In this document: one piece after another, positions 34,326-43,804 of the stretch | Numbering within the stretch: position 1 is the stretch's first letter | How the letters are laid out: every line of letters begins with the position of its first letter | Assembly (NCBI GenBank): GCA_002840645.1 | Contig: PHBO01000003.1 | Location: forward strand, 124,001 to 188,000 | Direction: 5' to 3' | DNA length: 64,000 nt | Source of the DNA: Candidatus Cloacimonetes bacterium HGW-Cloacimonetes-3 | Lineage (GTDB): Bacteria; Cloacimonadota; Cloacimonadia; Cloacimonadales; Cloacimonadaceae | The notes under the pieces: generated by a model | What the model saw: only the letters and a program-made list of their open reading frames with translations | What the model was told of the DNA's origin: nothing | Databases searched by the model: none | Position numbers and translations under genes: made by a program

Positions 34326-35714
34326 ATGATGTTAAACATGAGAGTCTTGGTGGTGGATGATGAAAAGGGTTACCGGGATGAGATACAGGAATACTTAGTT
34401 GATAGCGGTTTCACTGTTTATACTGCCGGATCGCCCTCGGAAGCAATAGGGATAATAGAAAAAGACAGGATGGACATTGCAATTATTGACCTGCGCTTGC
34501 CGGAAATGAGCGGAATAGACCTGATGAAAAGAATCAGGGAGATTGATGAGCAAATCGGAGTAATCATGATAAGCGGGCATGGAGACATGGACAGTGTACT
34601 AACTGCCATGCGAGAGGGGGCAATAGACTTCTTTCCCAAACCCTTTGATCTGATCGATATCCGCTGTGCAATAGAACGCACCCGCAAATACATAGAGCTA
34701 AACAGCCGCTATAGTGCGATTCAGAATACCTGTGACAATCTGATAGAGGCTTTGAACAAGGACGGTGGGATTCCGCTAATCGGTGTGAGCCGCAGCATGA
34801 AAAACGTTGTTAAGCTGATCGAGAAGGTAAGCCCGAATCCCAATACGGACGTGCTGATAACCGGAGAAAGCGGAACGGGTAAGGAAATTGTTGCCCGGGC
34901 TATTCACAATCTCGATTCGAGGGGCAAGAAAGCGTTTTTTGACGTAAACTGCACGGCAATTCCCGAAGCCTTGTTCGAGAGCGAGTTCTTTGGGCATACC
35001 CGGAATGCCTTTACCGGCGCTATGACCGATAAAAAAGGTTGGTTCGAAATAGCCAATGGCGGTACGCTGTTTTTGGACGAAATAGGAGATTTGCCTCTTA
35101 CGATGCAGGCAAAGCTGCTCCGGGTGCTGGAAGAGCGGAAGATACGGCGGGTGGGCTCTTCAACAGATATCCCCCTGAATATCAGGATCATCGCTTCTAC
35201 CAACAGGGATCTGGAAACCATGATCGAACAACAGCAGTTTAGAAATGACCTGTTCTACCGCTTGAACCGCTTCCCCATCTACATTGAACCCTTGAGAGAC
35301 CGCAAAAAGGACATTCCTGTGCTGCTGGAATTTTACAACCGACACTACTCATCATCCATGAAGAAACCTTTGAAGCCCTTCTCTAAAAAAGCAATGGAAA
35401 GCCTGTTGGGCTATTCCTATCCGGGTAATGTGCGAGAACTGAAAAACATGGTGGAAAAAGCAATCATTCTTAGCGATAAGCAAAGTAAGGAACTGAACTT
35501 AAACGTCTTTCCCGAGCTGCAAATGATCTGCAAGGCAAATGTGCCGATACCCGAAGATGATCTTGATCTCTCCTGCCTGGAGCAAATAGAGAAAGAAATG
35601 ATAAAATGCGCCATGCAAAAAGCCGGCAACAACAAGACAAACGCAGCAAAGGCACTAAACATCACCCGGACAAGCCTTAACCGCAGAATCGAGAAGCACG
35701 GGCTGGAATTCTAA
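34326..35714 (+). CDS. NtrC-family sigma-54-dependent response regulator
   Basis: 462 aa from the ATG at 34326 (AAAGGAG upstream). Receiver domain with Asp55 (IIDLRLPE) and Lys (FFPKPFD), AAA+ domain with Walker A GESGTGKE (180-187) and Walker B GGTLFLDEIGDL, and a Fis-type HTH (NAAKALNITRTSLNRRI). The sigma-54 contact loop reads NAFTGA (227-232) instead of GAFTGA. It is paired with the TPR kinase 8 bp upstream and sits before a run of secreted proteins it may control. No sigma-54 promoter (GG-N10-GC) is recognisable in the following gaps. Confidence 0.94.
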   Translation: MMLNMRVLVVDDEKGYRDEIQEYLVDSGFTVYTAGSPSEAIGIIEKDRMDIAIIDLRLPEMSGIDLMKRIREIDEQIGVIMISGHGDMDSVLTAMREGAIDFFPKPFDLIDIRCAIERTRKYIELNSRYSAIQNTCDNLIEALNKDGGIPLIGVSRSMKNVVKLIEKVSPNPNTDVLITGESGTGKEIVARAIHNLDSRGKKAFFDVNCTAIPEALFESEFFGHTRNAFTGAMTDKKGWFEIANGGTLFLDEIGDLPLTMQAKLLRVLEERKIRRVGSSTDIPLNIRIIASTNRDLETMIEQQQFRNDLFYRLNRFPIYIEPLRDRKKDIPVLLEFYNRHYSSSMKKPLKPFSKKAMESLLGYSYPGNVRELKNMVEKAIILSDKQSKELNLNVFPELQMICKANVPIPEDDLDLSCLEQIEKEMIKCAMQKAGNNKTNAAKALNITRTSLNRRIEKHGLEF

Positions 35715-35790
35715 GGTCTTGTTACTCACCTAAGTAGCGACATTCACGCTTACAGAACGAAAGCGTTCAATACGCTGAACGTTTATGGGC

Positions 35791-35922
35791 ACTCAATTAA
35801 AGTGTTGGCAAGCACCAACATATAAAGATATATTCCCCAATCCGGCTGCAACCAAGCTGCACGATTACGTTCACCTGGAATATGGGGGGCTTACCCTATT
35901 GATACTATTAACAAGCGTTTAG
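35791..35922 (+). pseudogene. Possible remnant of a sorting-tail gene
   Basis: An open, start-less 43-codon stretch that includes IFPNPAATKLHDYVHL and then Gly/Leu-rich sequence, resembling the YPNPA..KL opening of T9SS-type-A tails. It is too short and degraded to be sure. It lies between the NtrC gene and the receiver-like gene, upstream of genuine secreted proteins. Confidence 0.25.
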
Positions 35923-35973
35923 CGGCTTAGGCAGCTTTGGCTCATGCCTTGCTATATATAGGGATGAGGTACA

Positions 35974-36306
35974 ATGGAAAACGTAATCGTATATCAAGCG
36001 ACACTGCCTGAAAATAATGAACTGGTAGAACACTTTAACCATCTTGGTTATGATCCTCTAATTGTAAACAAGCGCTCAACCCTGCTCTCCGCATGTAGCA
36101 GTGAAGATTATCAGAAAGTGTTTGTGGAAGTAAGCAACTTTTCCGACATCCTGCTGATAAACTCTATTCGTAACATAAACAGCGCTGCGAACATAGTTCT
36201 GATAGTAAAACCCGGGCTAAAGGAGATAATTGGCGCACTGCAAAGCAACGACTATCAGATAATCAATAGTATTATGAACGTGTCTCCCGGTAACCAGAAT
36301 CAATGA
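35974..36306 (+). CDS. 110-aa protein, possible degenerate receiver-like fold
   Basis: The ATG at 35974 has GAGG 5 nt upstream. The order of hydrophobic strands and helices (VIVYQATLP, YQKVFVEVSNFSDIL, AANIVLIVKPGLKEIIGAL) resembles a response-regulator receiver, but the phospho-Asp position and switch residues are not recognisable, so it could be unrelated. It lies between the TPR kinase/NtrC pair and the large secreted repeat proteins, all on the plus strand. No family recognised. Could modulate the kinase or regulator; this is only a guess. Confidence 0.6.
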   Translation: MENVIVYQATLPENNELVEHFNHLGYDPLIVNKRSTLLSACSSEDYQKVFVEVSNFSDILLINSIRNINSAANIVLIVKPGLKEIIGALQSNDYQIINSIMNVSPGNQNQ

Positions 36307-36398
36307 GTAACATAAACCTGCCTTTAATCGACTGCCTGAGATATCTACCAGATTTCTTGGGATACATAATCTAAAACATCTAACAACAGGAGTATAAA

Positions 36399-38573
36399 AT
36401 GAAAACGAACCTAAAGTTGCTGTGTACCCTACTGTTCCTGATTGCAGCAGTTTTACCTGTTTTTGCTGTTTTCCCGGATAGCAAGCCCCAAGAACAGATC
36501 CAGGCAAGCGAACTTAGCTCTGAAAACAGAGAGCCTACCCGCGTGAATCAGGACATCTATGAACCGGATAACACTGCCACAGACGCAACTTCGTTAGGGG
36601 CAAATGAAGCTCCCCAGATCCAACATCATACTATGCACGTGGAAAGTGACGTGGACTGGTATGTCCTGGGGGGTAATTTGGGCGATAAGTTTCATATATA
36701 TACCACTACTGTCTATCCCTCTGTGGTTAGAATGTGCGTAAATGTATACAGGCGAGCTTATAATGGAACCTACACGAGTGTCAATTACGAGGGTATAGGT
36801 TACGGAGAAAGAATTGATATCACCATAACCCACGAAGGTAATTGTGGCTACTTGATTGAGCTGTTAAGCTCATATGGAGGGGAGGCGGGGTCTTATGAGT
36901 TCTGGTACCAAACAATACAACCGGACAGCTATGAACCGGATAACTCCGCCAGCCAATTCACAACAATATCGCCCAGTAGGGATCTCCAGATTGAGAATCA
37001 CACCCTGCACACCTACACAGACAATGACTGGTACCGCTTTTATGGTTATGCCGGTGTGAGCTATCTTTTCTACTCCACCGGTCCCGTGGACATTGACTTG
37101 GGCGTGTTTGGGGATGATGGAACCACCGATCTAACGCATGACTATGATAGCGGGGACGACTACAATTTCAGGAAGGTCTTTACCCCCACTGCTGATGCTT
37201 ACTACAAACTTTGGGTGAAAAGCTGTTGGGGCCTCGAACACAGCTTCTCAACCCCAATTGGTTATTATGGGTTCTGCTACTCCTTAAATCCAATTTCTGA
37301 TGACTATGAGCCGGATAATTCCGCCACTCAGTTTACCGTCATCCCTGTCTCGACCAACAACCAGACCCAGAACCACACCCTACACAGCAACGACGACCAG
37401 GATTGGTATAGGTTTTATGGCTATGCCGACAGGATATACCAATTCTATTCCACCTCTACCACCGATACCCAGATATATCTGTATGATGATTATGGCACAC
37501 TGATAGATTGGGACGACAATGACGGGGATGGCAACAACTTCTACCTTCGGTCATCGCTTCCCGGAGATGGCTTTTACAAGGTGAAAGTGGTGGGTAATGC
37601 AGGAGCCACTGGATTTTATTGGTTTAGTTACTCCGAAGTACCAGCTCAGGACATCGACGAACCCGATAATTCTGCCACTCAGTTTACCGTCATCGGTGTC
37701 AGTTCCCTCAACCAGACCCAAGACCACACCCTGCACACCAACACCGACCAGGATTGGTTCAGAATCTATGGATATACTGACAGGCTCTACCGATTTTGGT
37801 CTACCTCTACCATCGATACCCAGATCTATCTGTATGATGATTATGGCACACTGCTCGATTGGGACGATAATGATGGGACTGGCAGCAACTTCTATCTTCA
37901 GTTCTCGGTACCCGAAAATGGCTACTACAAGCTGAAAGTTGTAGGTAGTTCAGGGGCCACCGGTTACTATACCTTAAATTGGAATTACGGACTCTTTCCT
38001 GATAATTTTGAGCCCGATGATTCCGCCACTCAATACACAGCAATATCCGTGTCTTCCACCCTCCAATCCCAAATCCACAACTTCCACAATGCTGGTGAAC
38101 AAGACTGGTTCCGGTTCTATGGAACAGCAGGACTGACCTACAACTTCTTTTCTACAGGGAATTCCGACACCCGCATCTATCTCTATGAAGACAATGGAAG
38201 CTCTCAACTGGATTGGAACGATAACGACGGGGAAGACTGGAACTACAGCCTTCAATTCACTCCCACCACCAATAACTATTATAAATTGAAGGTAAATGGC
38301 TATCCCACTCAGGTGGGTACTTATGTCTTTAATTACTTGTATAATGCTGATCTCTCTACCCCTGCCAATGTCAATCTCAGCATCGTCGGGACTTCGCTGA
38401 CCATCACTTGGGATGAGGTAGCTGGGGCAGTAAGCTATCAAATAGAAGCTTCTGCTGATCCTTATTCAGGTTTTGCGGTGATCGGCACGACAGGCTCTAC
38501 CTCCTGGACAGGCACAATCACCTTAGACCGCGGATTCTACCGCATCAGAGCTACAGATACCCCCGTGCCCTGA
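36399..38573 (+). CDS. Secreted protein with five PPC-like repeats
   Basis: 724 aa with a signal peptide MKTNLKLLCTLLFLIAAVLPVFA. Five repeats of about 115-125 residues follow, each with EPDNSATQFT-like entry and QDWYRFYGY-like core, starting near bases 36552, 36924, 37302, 37650 and 38001; these are bacterial pre-peptidase C-terminal (PPC)-like beta domains. Repeats three and four are nearly identical at DNA level. The last 75 residues look like a fibronectin-III module (NLSIVGTSLTITWDEV). No sorting tail. Extracellular or surface; probably binding, no catalytic domain seen. The ATG follows AGGAG. Confidence 0.88.
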   Translation: MKTNLKLLCTLLFLIAAVLPVFAVFPDSKPQEQIQASELSSENREPTRVNQDIYEPDNTATDATSLGANEAPQIQHHTMHVESDVDWYVLGGNLGDKFHIYTTTVYPSVVRMCVNVYRRAYNGTYTSVNYEGIGYGERIDITITHEGNCGYLIELLSSYGGEAGSYEFWYQTIQPDSYEPDNSASQFTTISPSRDLQIENHTLHTYTDNDWYRFYGYAGVSYLFYSTGPVDIDLGVFGDDGTTDLTHDYDSGDDYNFRKVFTPTADAYYKLWVKSCWGLEHSFSTPIGYYGFCYSLNPISDDYEPDNSATQFTVIPVSTNNQTQNHTLHSNDDQDWYRFYGYADRIYQFYSTSTTDTQIYLYDDYGTLIDWDDNDGDGNNFYLRSSLPGDGFYKVKVVGNAGATGFYWFSYSEVPAQDIDEPDNSATQFTVIGVSSLNQTQDHTLHTNTDQDWFRIYGYTDRLYRFWSTSTIDTQIYLYDDYGTLLDWDDNDGTGSNFYLQFSVPENGYYKLKVVGSSGATGYYTLNWNYGLFPDNFEPDDSATQYTAISVSSTLQSQIHNFHNAGEQDWFRFYGTAGLTYNFFSTGNSDTRIYLYEDNGSSQLDWNDNDGEDWNYSLQFTPTTNNYYKLKVNGYPTQVGTYVFNYLYNADLSTPANVNLSIVGTSLTITWDEVAGAVSYQIEASADPYSGFAVIGTTGSTSWTGTITLDRGFYRIRATDTPVP

Positions 38574-38619
38574 ACCTGCGGGAAACTCATGATATATATA
38601 AAACTATAGGAGTTAAAAA

Positions 38620-41271
38620 ATGAAAACCAAGCTTACACTTCTCTTTTCCGTGTTGTTGCTGCTTGTAGTAGCAATGCCTGTTTTTGCGTCCGTTCAGGAT
38701 AGATGCCTCAATTTTGAGGAGGGTGATTATGTAACGTGTTCCGGCATACCCAGTTCTACTTCCCTGACTATCGAGGGCTGGATCAAACATTCCGATTTAA
38801 GCGCGGAAATCCAGAATTACGTTAACATCCCTAACTTCTTTGCTGGAATTCGCAAGAATGGGAACCAGGTAGATTTCTACGTTAAGCAATTCACGGGAAG
38901 TATGACTGCATCTGTATTTCATGTTTACGGAGGAACCCTGTCAGCCGGAGAGTGGACCCATGTTGCAGGAACATATGCGGGATCCATGCTGAAATTATAC
39001 GTGAACGGCATTTTAGTAAACCAAGCGGCTACTCCTGCAGGGGAGTTAGTTCCTAACACAGGCAGCTTCCTAATCAGTAATAGCGTTGAATCCATGCACG
39101 GCAAAATTGACGATGTCCGGCTGTGGAATACCGCGCGTTCACAAGCACAAATTGCAGATAACCGCTTCAATGAGCTTACCGGCACAGAAACAGGCTTGGT
39201 TTCCTACTGGAAATTCAATGAGGGCAGCGGAACTGTAGCCAATGACGTCAAAGGCACTTCCCATGGAACTCTGGTTAATATGACTGATGCAAACTGGGTT
39301 GTTTCTGGACCCGAAGGCGAATGGCTATGGGCTAAGCAAGGTGGAGGTACAAGCGAGGATTATGTTCGGGATATTGCCAAGGACAGCAACGGGAACACTT
39401 ATGTGGTAGGGAATTTCTATGGCACTGCAACTTTTGGCTCTTTTACGGTCAGCAGTTTTACAGCTTCTGCGCCGGCAGGGCAGGAATATTCCAATAACAT
39501 TTATGTTGCTAAACTGGATGCCGATGGTAACTACCTCTGGGCAACCGAAGCTGGAGGGTACCTATTTGAAAGTGGCTACTGTATCGCTACGGACACAGAT
39601 AGTAACGTTTATATAACGGGTATTTTCAACGGACAAGCCGATTTTGGATCAATATCGCTAACAAGTAGCGGAAGTAGTGACATCTTTATCGCCAAGCTGG
39701 GTACCAACGGCAATTGGATGTGGGCAAAGCAAGCCGGGGGCACAGGTGCAGATATCGGCACCAGCATTGCCATCAGCACCATGAACATCGTCTATGTAAC
39801 TGGTGCTTATACCGGTACTGCCACTTTTGGCACACAATCGCTAACCAGCAGTGGTGGGGACGATATCTTTATTGCCAGGATAAACAACAATGGAAGTTGG
39901 GGATGGGCAAGGAGTGCCGGGGGCACCGGTACTGACCGAGGCTACGGTATAGCCGTTTACGGTGACAACAGTATTTGTGTTACAGGCAGTTTTGCCGGCA
40001 CAGCCACTTTTGGCACCACACAACTCATCAGTAATGGGAGTAATGATGTCTTTATTGTTAAGCTGAATAGCAATGGCAGTTGGGATTCGCATCTTCTTCA
40101 GCAATGCGGTGGTTCCGGGAGTGACATTAGTTACGGTATAGACTGCGACAGCAGCGGGAATTTCTATGTGACAGGAACATTTAATGGCACAGCCACTTTT
40201 GGCGCATTCACGCTAACCAGCAATGGAAATGAGGATATCTTTGTTATTAAGCTGGGCTTCGCTGGCAACTGCCTATGGGCAAAGCAAGCCGGGGGCACAA
40301 GCAATGATAACGGCTATGGCATTGCTTCCGGCAGAGATGGAAGTTGCTATATTACAGGGCCTTTCACCGGCAGCGCCACTTTTGGTGCCAAACAGCTCAG
40401 CAGCTTGGGTAGCAGTGATATCTATATCGCCAGGCTGGATAGCAATGGCAACTGGCTATGGGCAATAAAAGCCGGAAGCTCATCCGCTGATTTTGGTTAC
40501 GGTATTACCTCGGACACAGATGGTTATGCCTATGCTACGGGGACTTTTAAAGAAACCGTTTCCTTTGGTTCTTCTTCACTCACCAGTGGCGGGCAAAGTG
40601 ACGTGTTTATCGCCAAGATAGATCAGGATCATCCATTTTTGGCAATTAAAGGTTTATCAGTTGCTTTCGGTATCGGCTATCTTGGCGATACTACAACCCA
40701 TAACTTATGGCTAAAGAACGGCGGATATGATGAATCACTTAGAGTGGAATCCTTTGCTTTTGGACAACCAGGCTCCCCCTTCGATGTAGTAGGGCATATA
40801 CCCTGCGAGATTGCCCCGGGAGATAGTGTTTCTTTTCAAATCCGCTTCACGCCGGTAGTCTCAGGTGCAGTTTCTGACATACTGAACATATACAATAATT
40901 CGGGTAATCTGCCCATATTAGAAATCAGCTTAAGTGGAACGGGGGAATCCGTGGAGCCACTACAGCCACCCTTGAATGTATGCATCACTATGAATGGGAA
41001 TGATGCGCAAATAAGCTGGGATGCGGTATCAGAGCCCATTGTGCCGGATTATTATCTGGTGTTCTTTAATGGATCGGCAGATATAAATGCAGATTTCTAC
41101 TATCATGGGGCAACTACGGGTTTGCAATATACGCATTATCTGGTGGGCTTGCATTCTGCCCATATTTTTTACCGCATAATAGCCTATAAATCCGGTGGCA
41201 GAAACGCACCGGACTTAGCAGAACTGAGACAGGGAATGAGCGAAGCTGAAGTGCTAAGAATCCTTAGATGA
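38620..41271 (+). CDS. Secreted LamG / SBBP-propeller / choice-of-anchor protein
   Basis: 883 aa with a signal peptide (MKTKLTLLFSVLLLLVVAMPVFA). Residues about 28-225 are a LamG/concanavalin-like module (LTIEGWIKHSD, VAGTYAGSMLKLYVNG). Residues about 235-665 hold seven SBBP-type beta-propeller repeats of about 60 aa, each with WLWAKQAGGT-like opening and FGTATFG plus DIFIAKL elements. A choice-of-anchor / ASPM-like domain follows (LAIKGLSVAFGIGYLGD, FTPVVSGAVSD), then a short FN3-like end. It has no sorting tail. Likely surface or extracellular carbohydrate- or matrix-binding. The ATG at 38620 has AGGAG. Confidence 0.88.
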   Translation: MKTKLTLLFSVLLLLVVAMPVFASVQDRCLNFEEGDYVTCSGIPSSTSLTIEGWIKHSDLSAEIQNYVNIPNFFAGIRKNGNQVDFYVKQFTGSMTASVFHVYGGTLSAGEWTHVAGTYAGSMLKLYVNGILVNQAATPAGELVPNTGSFLISNSVESMHGKIDDVRLWNTARSQAQIADNRFNELTGTETGLVSYWKFNEGSGTVANDVKGTSHGTLVNMTDANWVVSGPEGEWLWAKQGGGTSEDYVRDIAKDSNGNTYVVGNFYGTATFGSFTVSSFTASAPAGQEYSNNIYVAKLDADGNYLWATEAGGYLFESGYCIATDTDSNVYITGIFNGQADFGSISLTSSGSSDIFIAKLGTNGNWMWAKQAGGTGADIGTSIAISTMNIVYVTGAYTGTATFGTQSLTSSGGDDIFIARINNNGSWGWARSAGGTGTDRGYGIAVYGDNSICVTGSFAGTATFGTTQLISNGSNDVFIVKLNSNGSWDSHLLQQCGGSGSDISYGIDCDSSGNFYVTGTFNGTATFGAFTLTSNGNEDIFVIKLGFAGNCLWAKQAGGTSNDNGYGIASGRDGSCYITGPFTGSATFGAKQLSSLGSSDIYIARLDSNGNWLWAIKAGSSSADFGYGITSDTDGYAYATGTFKETVSFGSSSLTSGGQSDVFIAKIDQDHPFLAIKGLSVAFGIGYLGDTTTHNLWLKNGGYDESLRVESFAFGQPGSPFDVVGHIPCEIAPGDSVSFQIRFTPVVSGAVSDILNIYNNSGNLPILEISLSGTGESVEPLQPPLNVCITMNGNDAQISWDAVSEPIVPDYYLVFFNGSADINADFYYHGATTGLQYTHYLVGLHSAHIFYRIIAYKSGGRNAPDLAELRQGMSEAEVLRILR

Positions 41272-41981
41272 GGCTTTATTGCGGGATATATAGCCTAGAA
41301 CCGGAGAACAGGTTCTAATTAATAGACTGATAGTCCTTTTTTTCTGTAGGATGGGGTACGGGAAGTTTAGCTGGACGCATGCTAAGCTTCCCTGATATCT
41401 CCTTTTCCTAACCATGTATCAACTTATTTAGGACGGGTCAGCTTCCTTGCTCCAATTACTTATGCATTACGCATGAAATACGGATCGCATCCGTAATTCA
41501 TGCGTAATGATAGCGTATCTGTAGCAGGCAATACTTATTCAATAAAATGCCGAAATCCAAGCTCAGCTTGACTTTAAAAAAGCCAGTTCCATAATCTGGG
41601 CATTATTTACTTTTCACACAGTGGCTATATTTGAGTTAAACTGTGGTACGCATTGGTATCAGACTCTTTATGTGCGAATTTTTAACCCGCTGTTTTTTAC
41701 TTTCAATACCGGCTGGACAAGTATAAGGACAGCATTGATCTGGTTAAGGATAATTGAAAGAAAAAAAAGAAGTTAAGTTCTGCTCGTTTGATGAAAATTG
41801 CCTGCTGTAAGGTTCTGGAATAATTTGTTTGACGTGATATCGATGCTTTCTATTGTGGGTGCCGTCTCTTAGTAAGCACAGAAACGGTGTTCGATTATAA
41901 GCTTTGAACACTTTCTGGGCAATGTATTGAACGCTAAAGCATTGATAGTGAGGCATGCTTAGATAAACGGGAGAATGTAAT
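41272..41981. other. 710-bp intergenic region
   Basis: No gene supported. It separates two plus-strand secreted-protein genes. It contains the repeat copy B at 41454-41509. A 5-bp hairpin GAACC/GGTTC near 41297 is too weak to call a terminator. Confidence 0.5.
41454..41509. repeat. Dispersed palindromic repeat, copy B
   Basis: Bases 41465-41509 are a 45-bp imperfect palindrome (CATTACGCATGAAATACGGAT facing its complement with one mismatch) around a 3-nt centre. Bases 41454-41485 match copy A (25474-25505) at 31 of 32 positions. Confidence 0.85.
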
Positions 41982-43682
41982 ATGGACAATCCGCTGAAGG
42001 TTGCATTATTTGTGGTAGTGCTGTTTTGGTCATTACGCCTATATGGTCAGTTTTCTGCAGGTACGGGAACTCAATCAGACCCTTACATTGTTACTACTGC
42101 TACGGAACTGGATAGTGTCCGTTTCCACTTGGACTCATGTTTCCTACAAGTTGCCGACATTGATCTTGGGAGTGTTCAATACACTTCGAGTATCGGCTGG
42201 CAACCTCTGGCAAGCTACAGTGTTTTCGGAGCATTTACCGGTTCCTATGATGGTAATGGACATACAATAGCGAATCTTACGATAAACAACGAAGCAGCAG
42301 GCTATCTGAGTTTGTTTGGGGAGATTGATAGCGCCACGATAAAGAATGTATCGTTAGAAAACATAGATATCAGAGCGGGTGGTTCATCTGGTGGACTGGT
42401 TGGTTACGCTGTGAATTCAGAGATAATCAACTGTTTTGTAGTAGGAACAATGAGAGCGTCTGATAACTGCGGGGGAATAGTGGGTAGCGCTTTGTTTTCT
42501 ACTATCCAAGAATGCAGTGCTACAATTTCGATACTTGGACGGGAAAATGTGGGGTGCATAGCCGGAATTATCTATAGCAGCAATATTGTAAGATCACATG
42601 CTGTAGCCTCTATTGCACAAGCAAGAATGGCTTTAGGAGGGATTTGCGGTAATTCATCGGGAGATAGTGAAATAGGAGTTAGTGAAATAGTAGATTGCAC
42701 TGCAAGTGGCTCTCTTTACAGCACAGACAATAGCGGCGGAATAGTGGGATTTGCTAGGAAAACCCTTATAGAGCGTTGCAGCAGCGAATTTGATATCATC
42801 TGGGGTTCAATGCGTTCCGGTGGAATTCTTGCTGAAAGCTGGTATCTTGTAACTATCCGAGATTGCCATGCGGTTGCTTCAGTAGAAGGGCAGGATGCTG
42901 TAGGGGGTATCGCTGGAACAATAAGTGGACAATCCAACATCACCCGAAGTTACTTCACTGGTAATGTAATGGGAGTAAGACTTGTAGGGGGAGTAGCTGG
43001 TGGGGTTTCTCAAAGCGAAATATTTGATTGCTTTGCTAATGCTACTGTGTCTGGATCGGACATTGTTGGTGGTTTTGCAGGTTCAGCCAGCTATTCTTAT
43101 ATTTACGATTGCTATTCTACGGGTTTGGTAACCTGTACCGATGGGCAGATTGGAGGTTTTATTTCATCCGGGCAGAATTTATCTACTAGTAATTGCTATT
43201 GGGACATGGATACTTCGCAAACAACAGTCTCATATGCAGGGAACGGCAGAAATACGTCTCAAATGACATTCCCTTATGACAATAACACTTATCTCAATTG
43301 GGACTTTACCCAGTATTGGGCTAATGACACGGGTTTGACTAATGGAGGCTATCCCATCTTGATCGCGCCAACGGTTGCAAACCAAGATGAGTACATCACT
43401 CCTGCCGTAACAATCAGCTTGCGTGCTTACCCCAATCCATTTATTGGGTCATTGAATCTGGCAATAACCGGATTGAAGGGAAGGGAGACGCAAGTGAATA
43501 TATATAATATCCGGGGTCAACTGGTGAAAAAGCAGTTTATTAACAGCCCCATGGATGGCAAAACCAGCTTCGCATGGGATGGTAAGGACGAGTTCGGTAA
43601 AGATACAACAGCAGGAGTATACATAATAAAGGTTCAGAGTGGGGGAGAATCGGTAGTTTTAAGAGGAATAAAAATACATTAG
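41982..43682 (+). CDS. Secreted GLUG-repeat protein with FlgD-like sorting tail
   Basis: 566 aa with a signal-like N-terminus (KVALFVVVLFWSLRLYGQF). Residues about 120-410 hold many copies of the GLUG-type motif, such as GGLVGYAVNSEI, GGIVGSALFSTI, GGIVGFARKTLI and GGVAGGVSQSEI, giving a solenoid-like or stacked-beta fold; these repeats occur in surface adhesins and peptidases. The C-terminal 80 residues carry YPNPFIGSLNLAITG, VNIYNIRGQLVKKQF and GVYIIKVQSGGE: a FlgD/T9SS-type-A-like tail. Probably exported to the surface. Unlike the two genes before it, it carries the tail. Confidence 0.88.
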   Translation: MDNPLKVALFVVVLFWSLRLYGQFSAGTGTQSDPYIVTTATELDSVRFHLDSCFLQVADIDLGSVQYTSSIGWQPLASYSVFGAFTGSYDGNGHTIANLTINNEAAGYLSLFGEIDSATIKNVSLENIDIRAGGSSGGLVGYAVNSEIINCFVVGTMRASDNCGGIVGSALFSTIQECSATISILGRENVGCIAGIIYSSNIVRSHAVASIAQARMALGGICGNSSGDSEIGVSEIVDCTASGSLYSTDNSGGIVGFARKTLIERCSSEFDIIWGSMRSGGILAESWYLVTIRDCHAVASVEGQDAVGGIAGTISGQSNITRSYFTGNVMGVRLVGGVAGGVSQSEIFDCFANATVSGSDIVGGFAGSASYSYIYDCYSTGLVTCTDGQIGGFISSGQNLSTSNCYWDMDTSQTTVSYAGNGRNTSQMTFPYDNNTYLNWDFTQYWANDTGLTNGGYPILIAPTVANQDEYITPAVTISLRAYPNPFIGSLNLAITGLKGRETQVNIYNIRGQLVKKQFINSPMDGKTSFAWDGKDEFGKDTTAGVYIIKVQSGGESVVLRGIKIH

Positions 43683-43804
43683 CTTGCTCGACTATGAGCA
43701 GGGTATTGTGTGGTGATTATTACCACTACAAAAACATAAGAAATTGGTTGACTTATCCCAAGGTATAAAAAACCATGTTCTTTACATAAATATTCGGTGA
43801 GATC

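Noticed and set aside
41272-41981. tRNA or small RNA gene in the 710-bp gap
   Set aside because: No GTTCGA-type T-arm or cloverleaf; only the palindromic repeat is supported.
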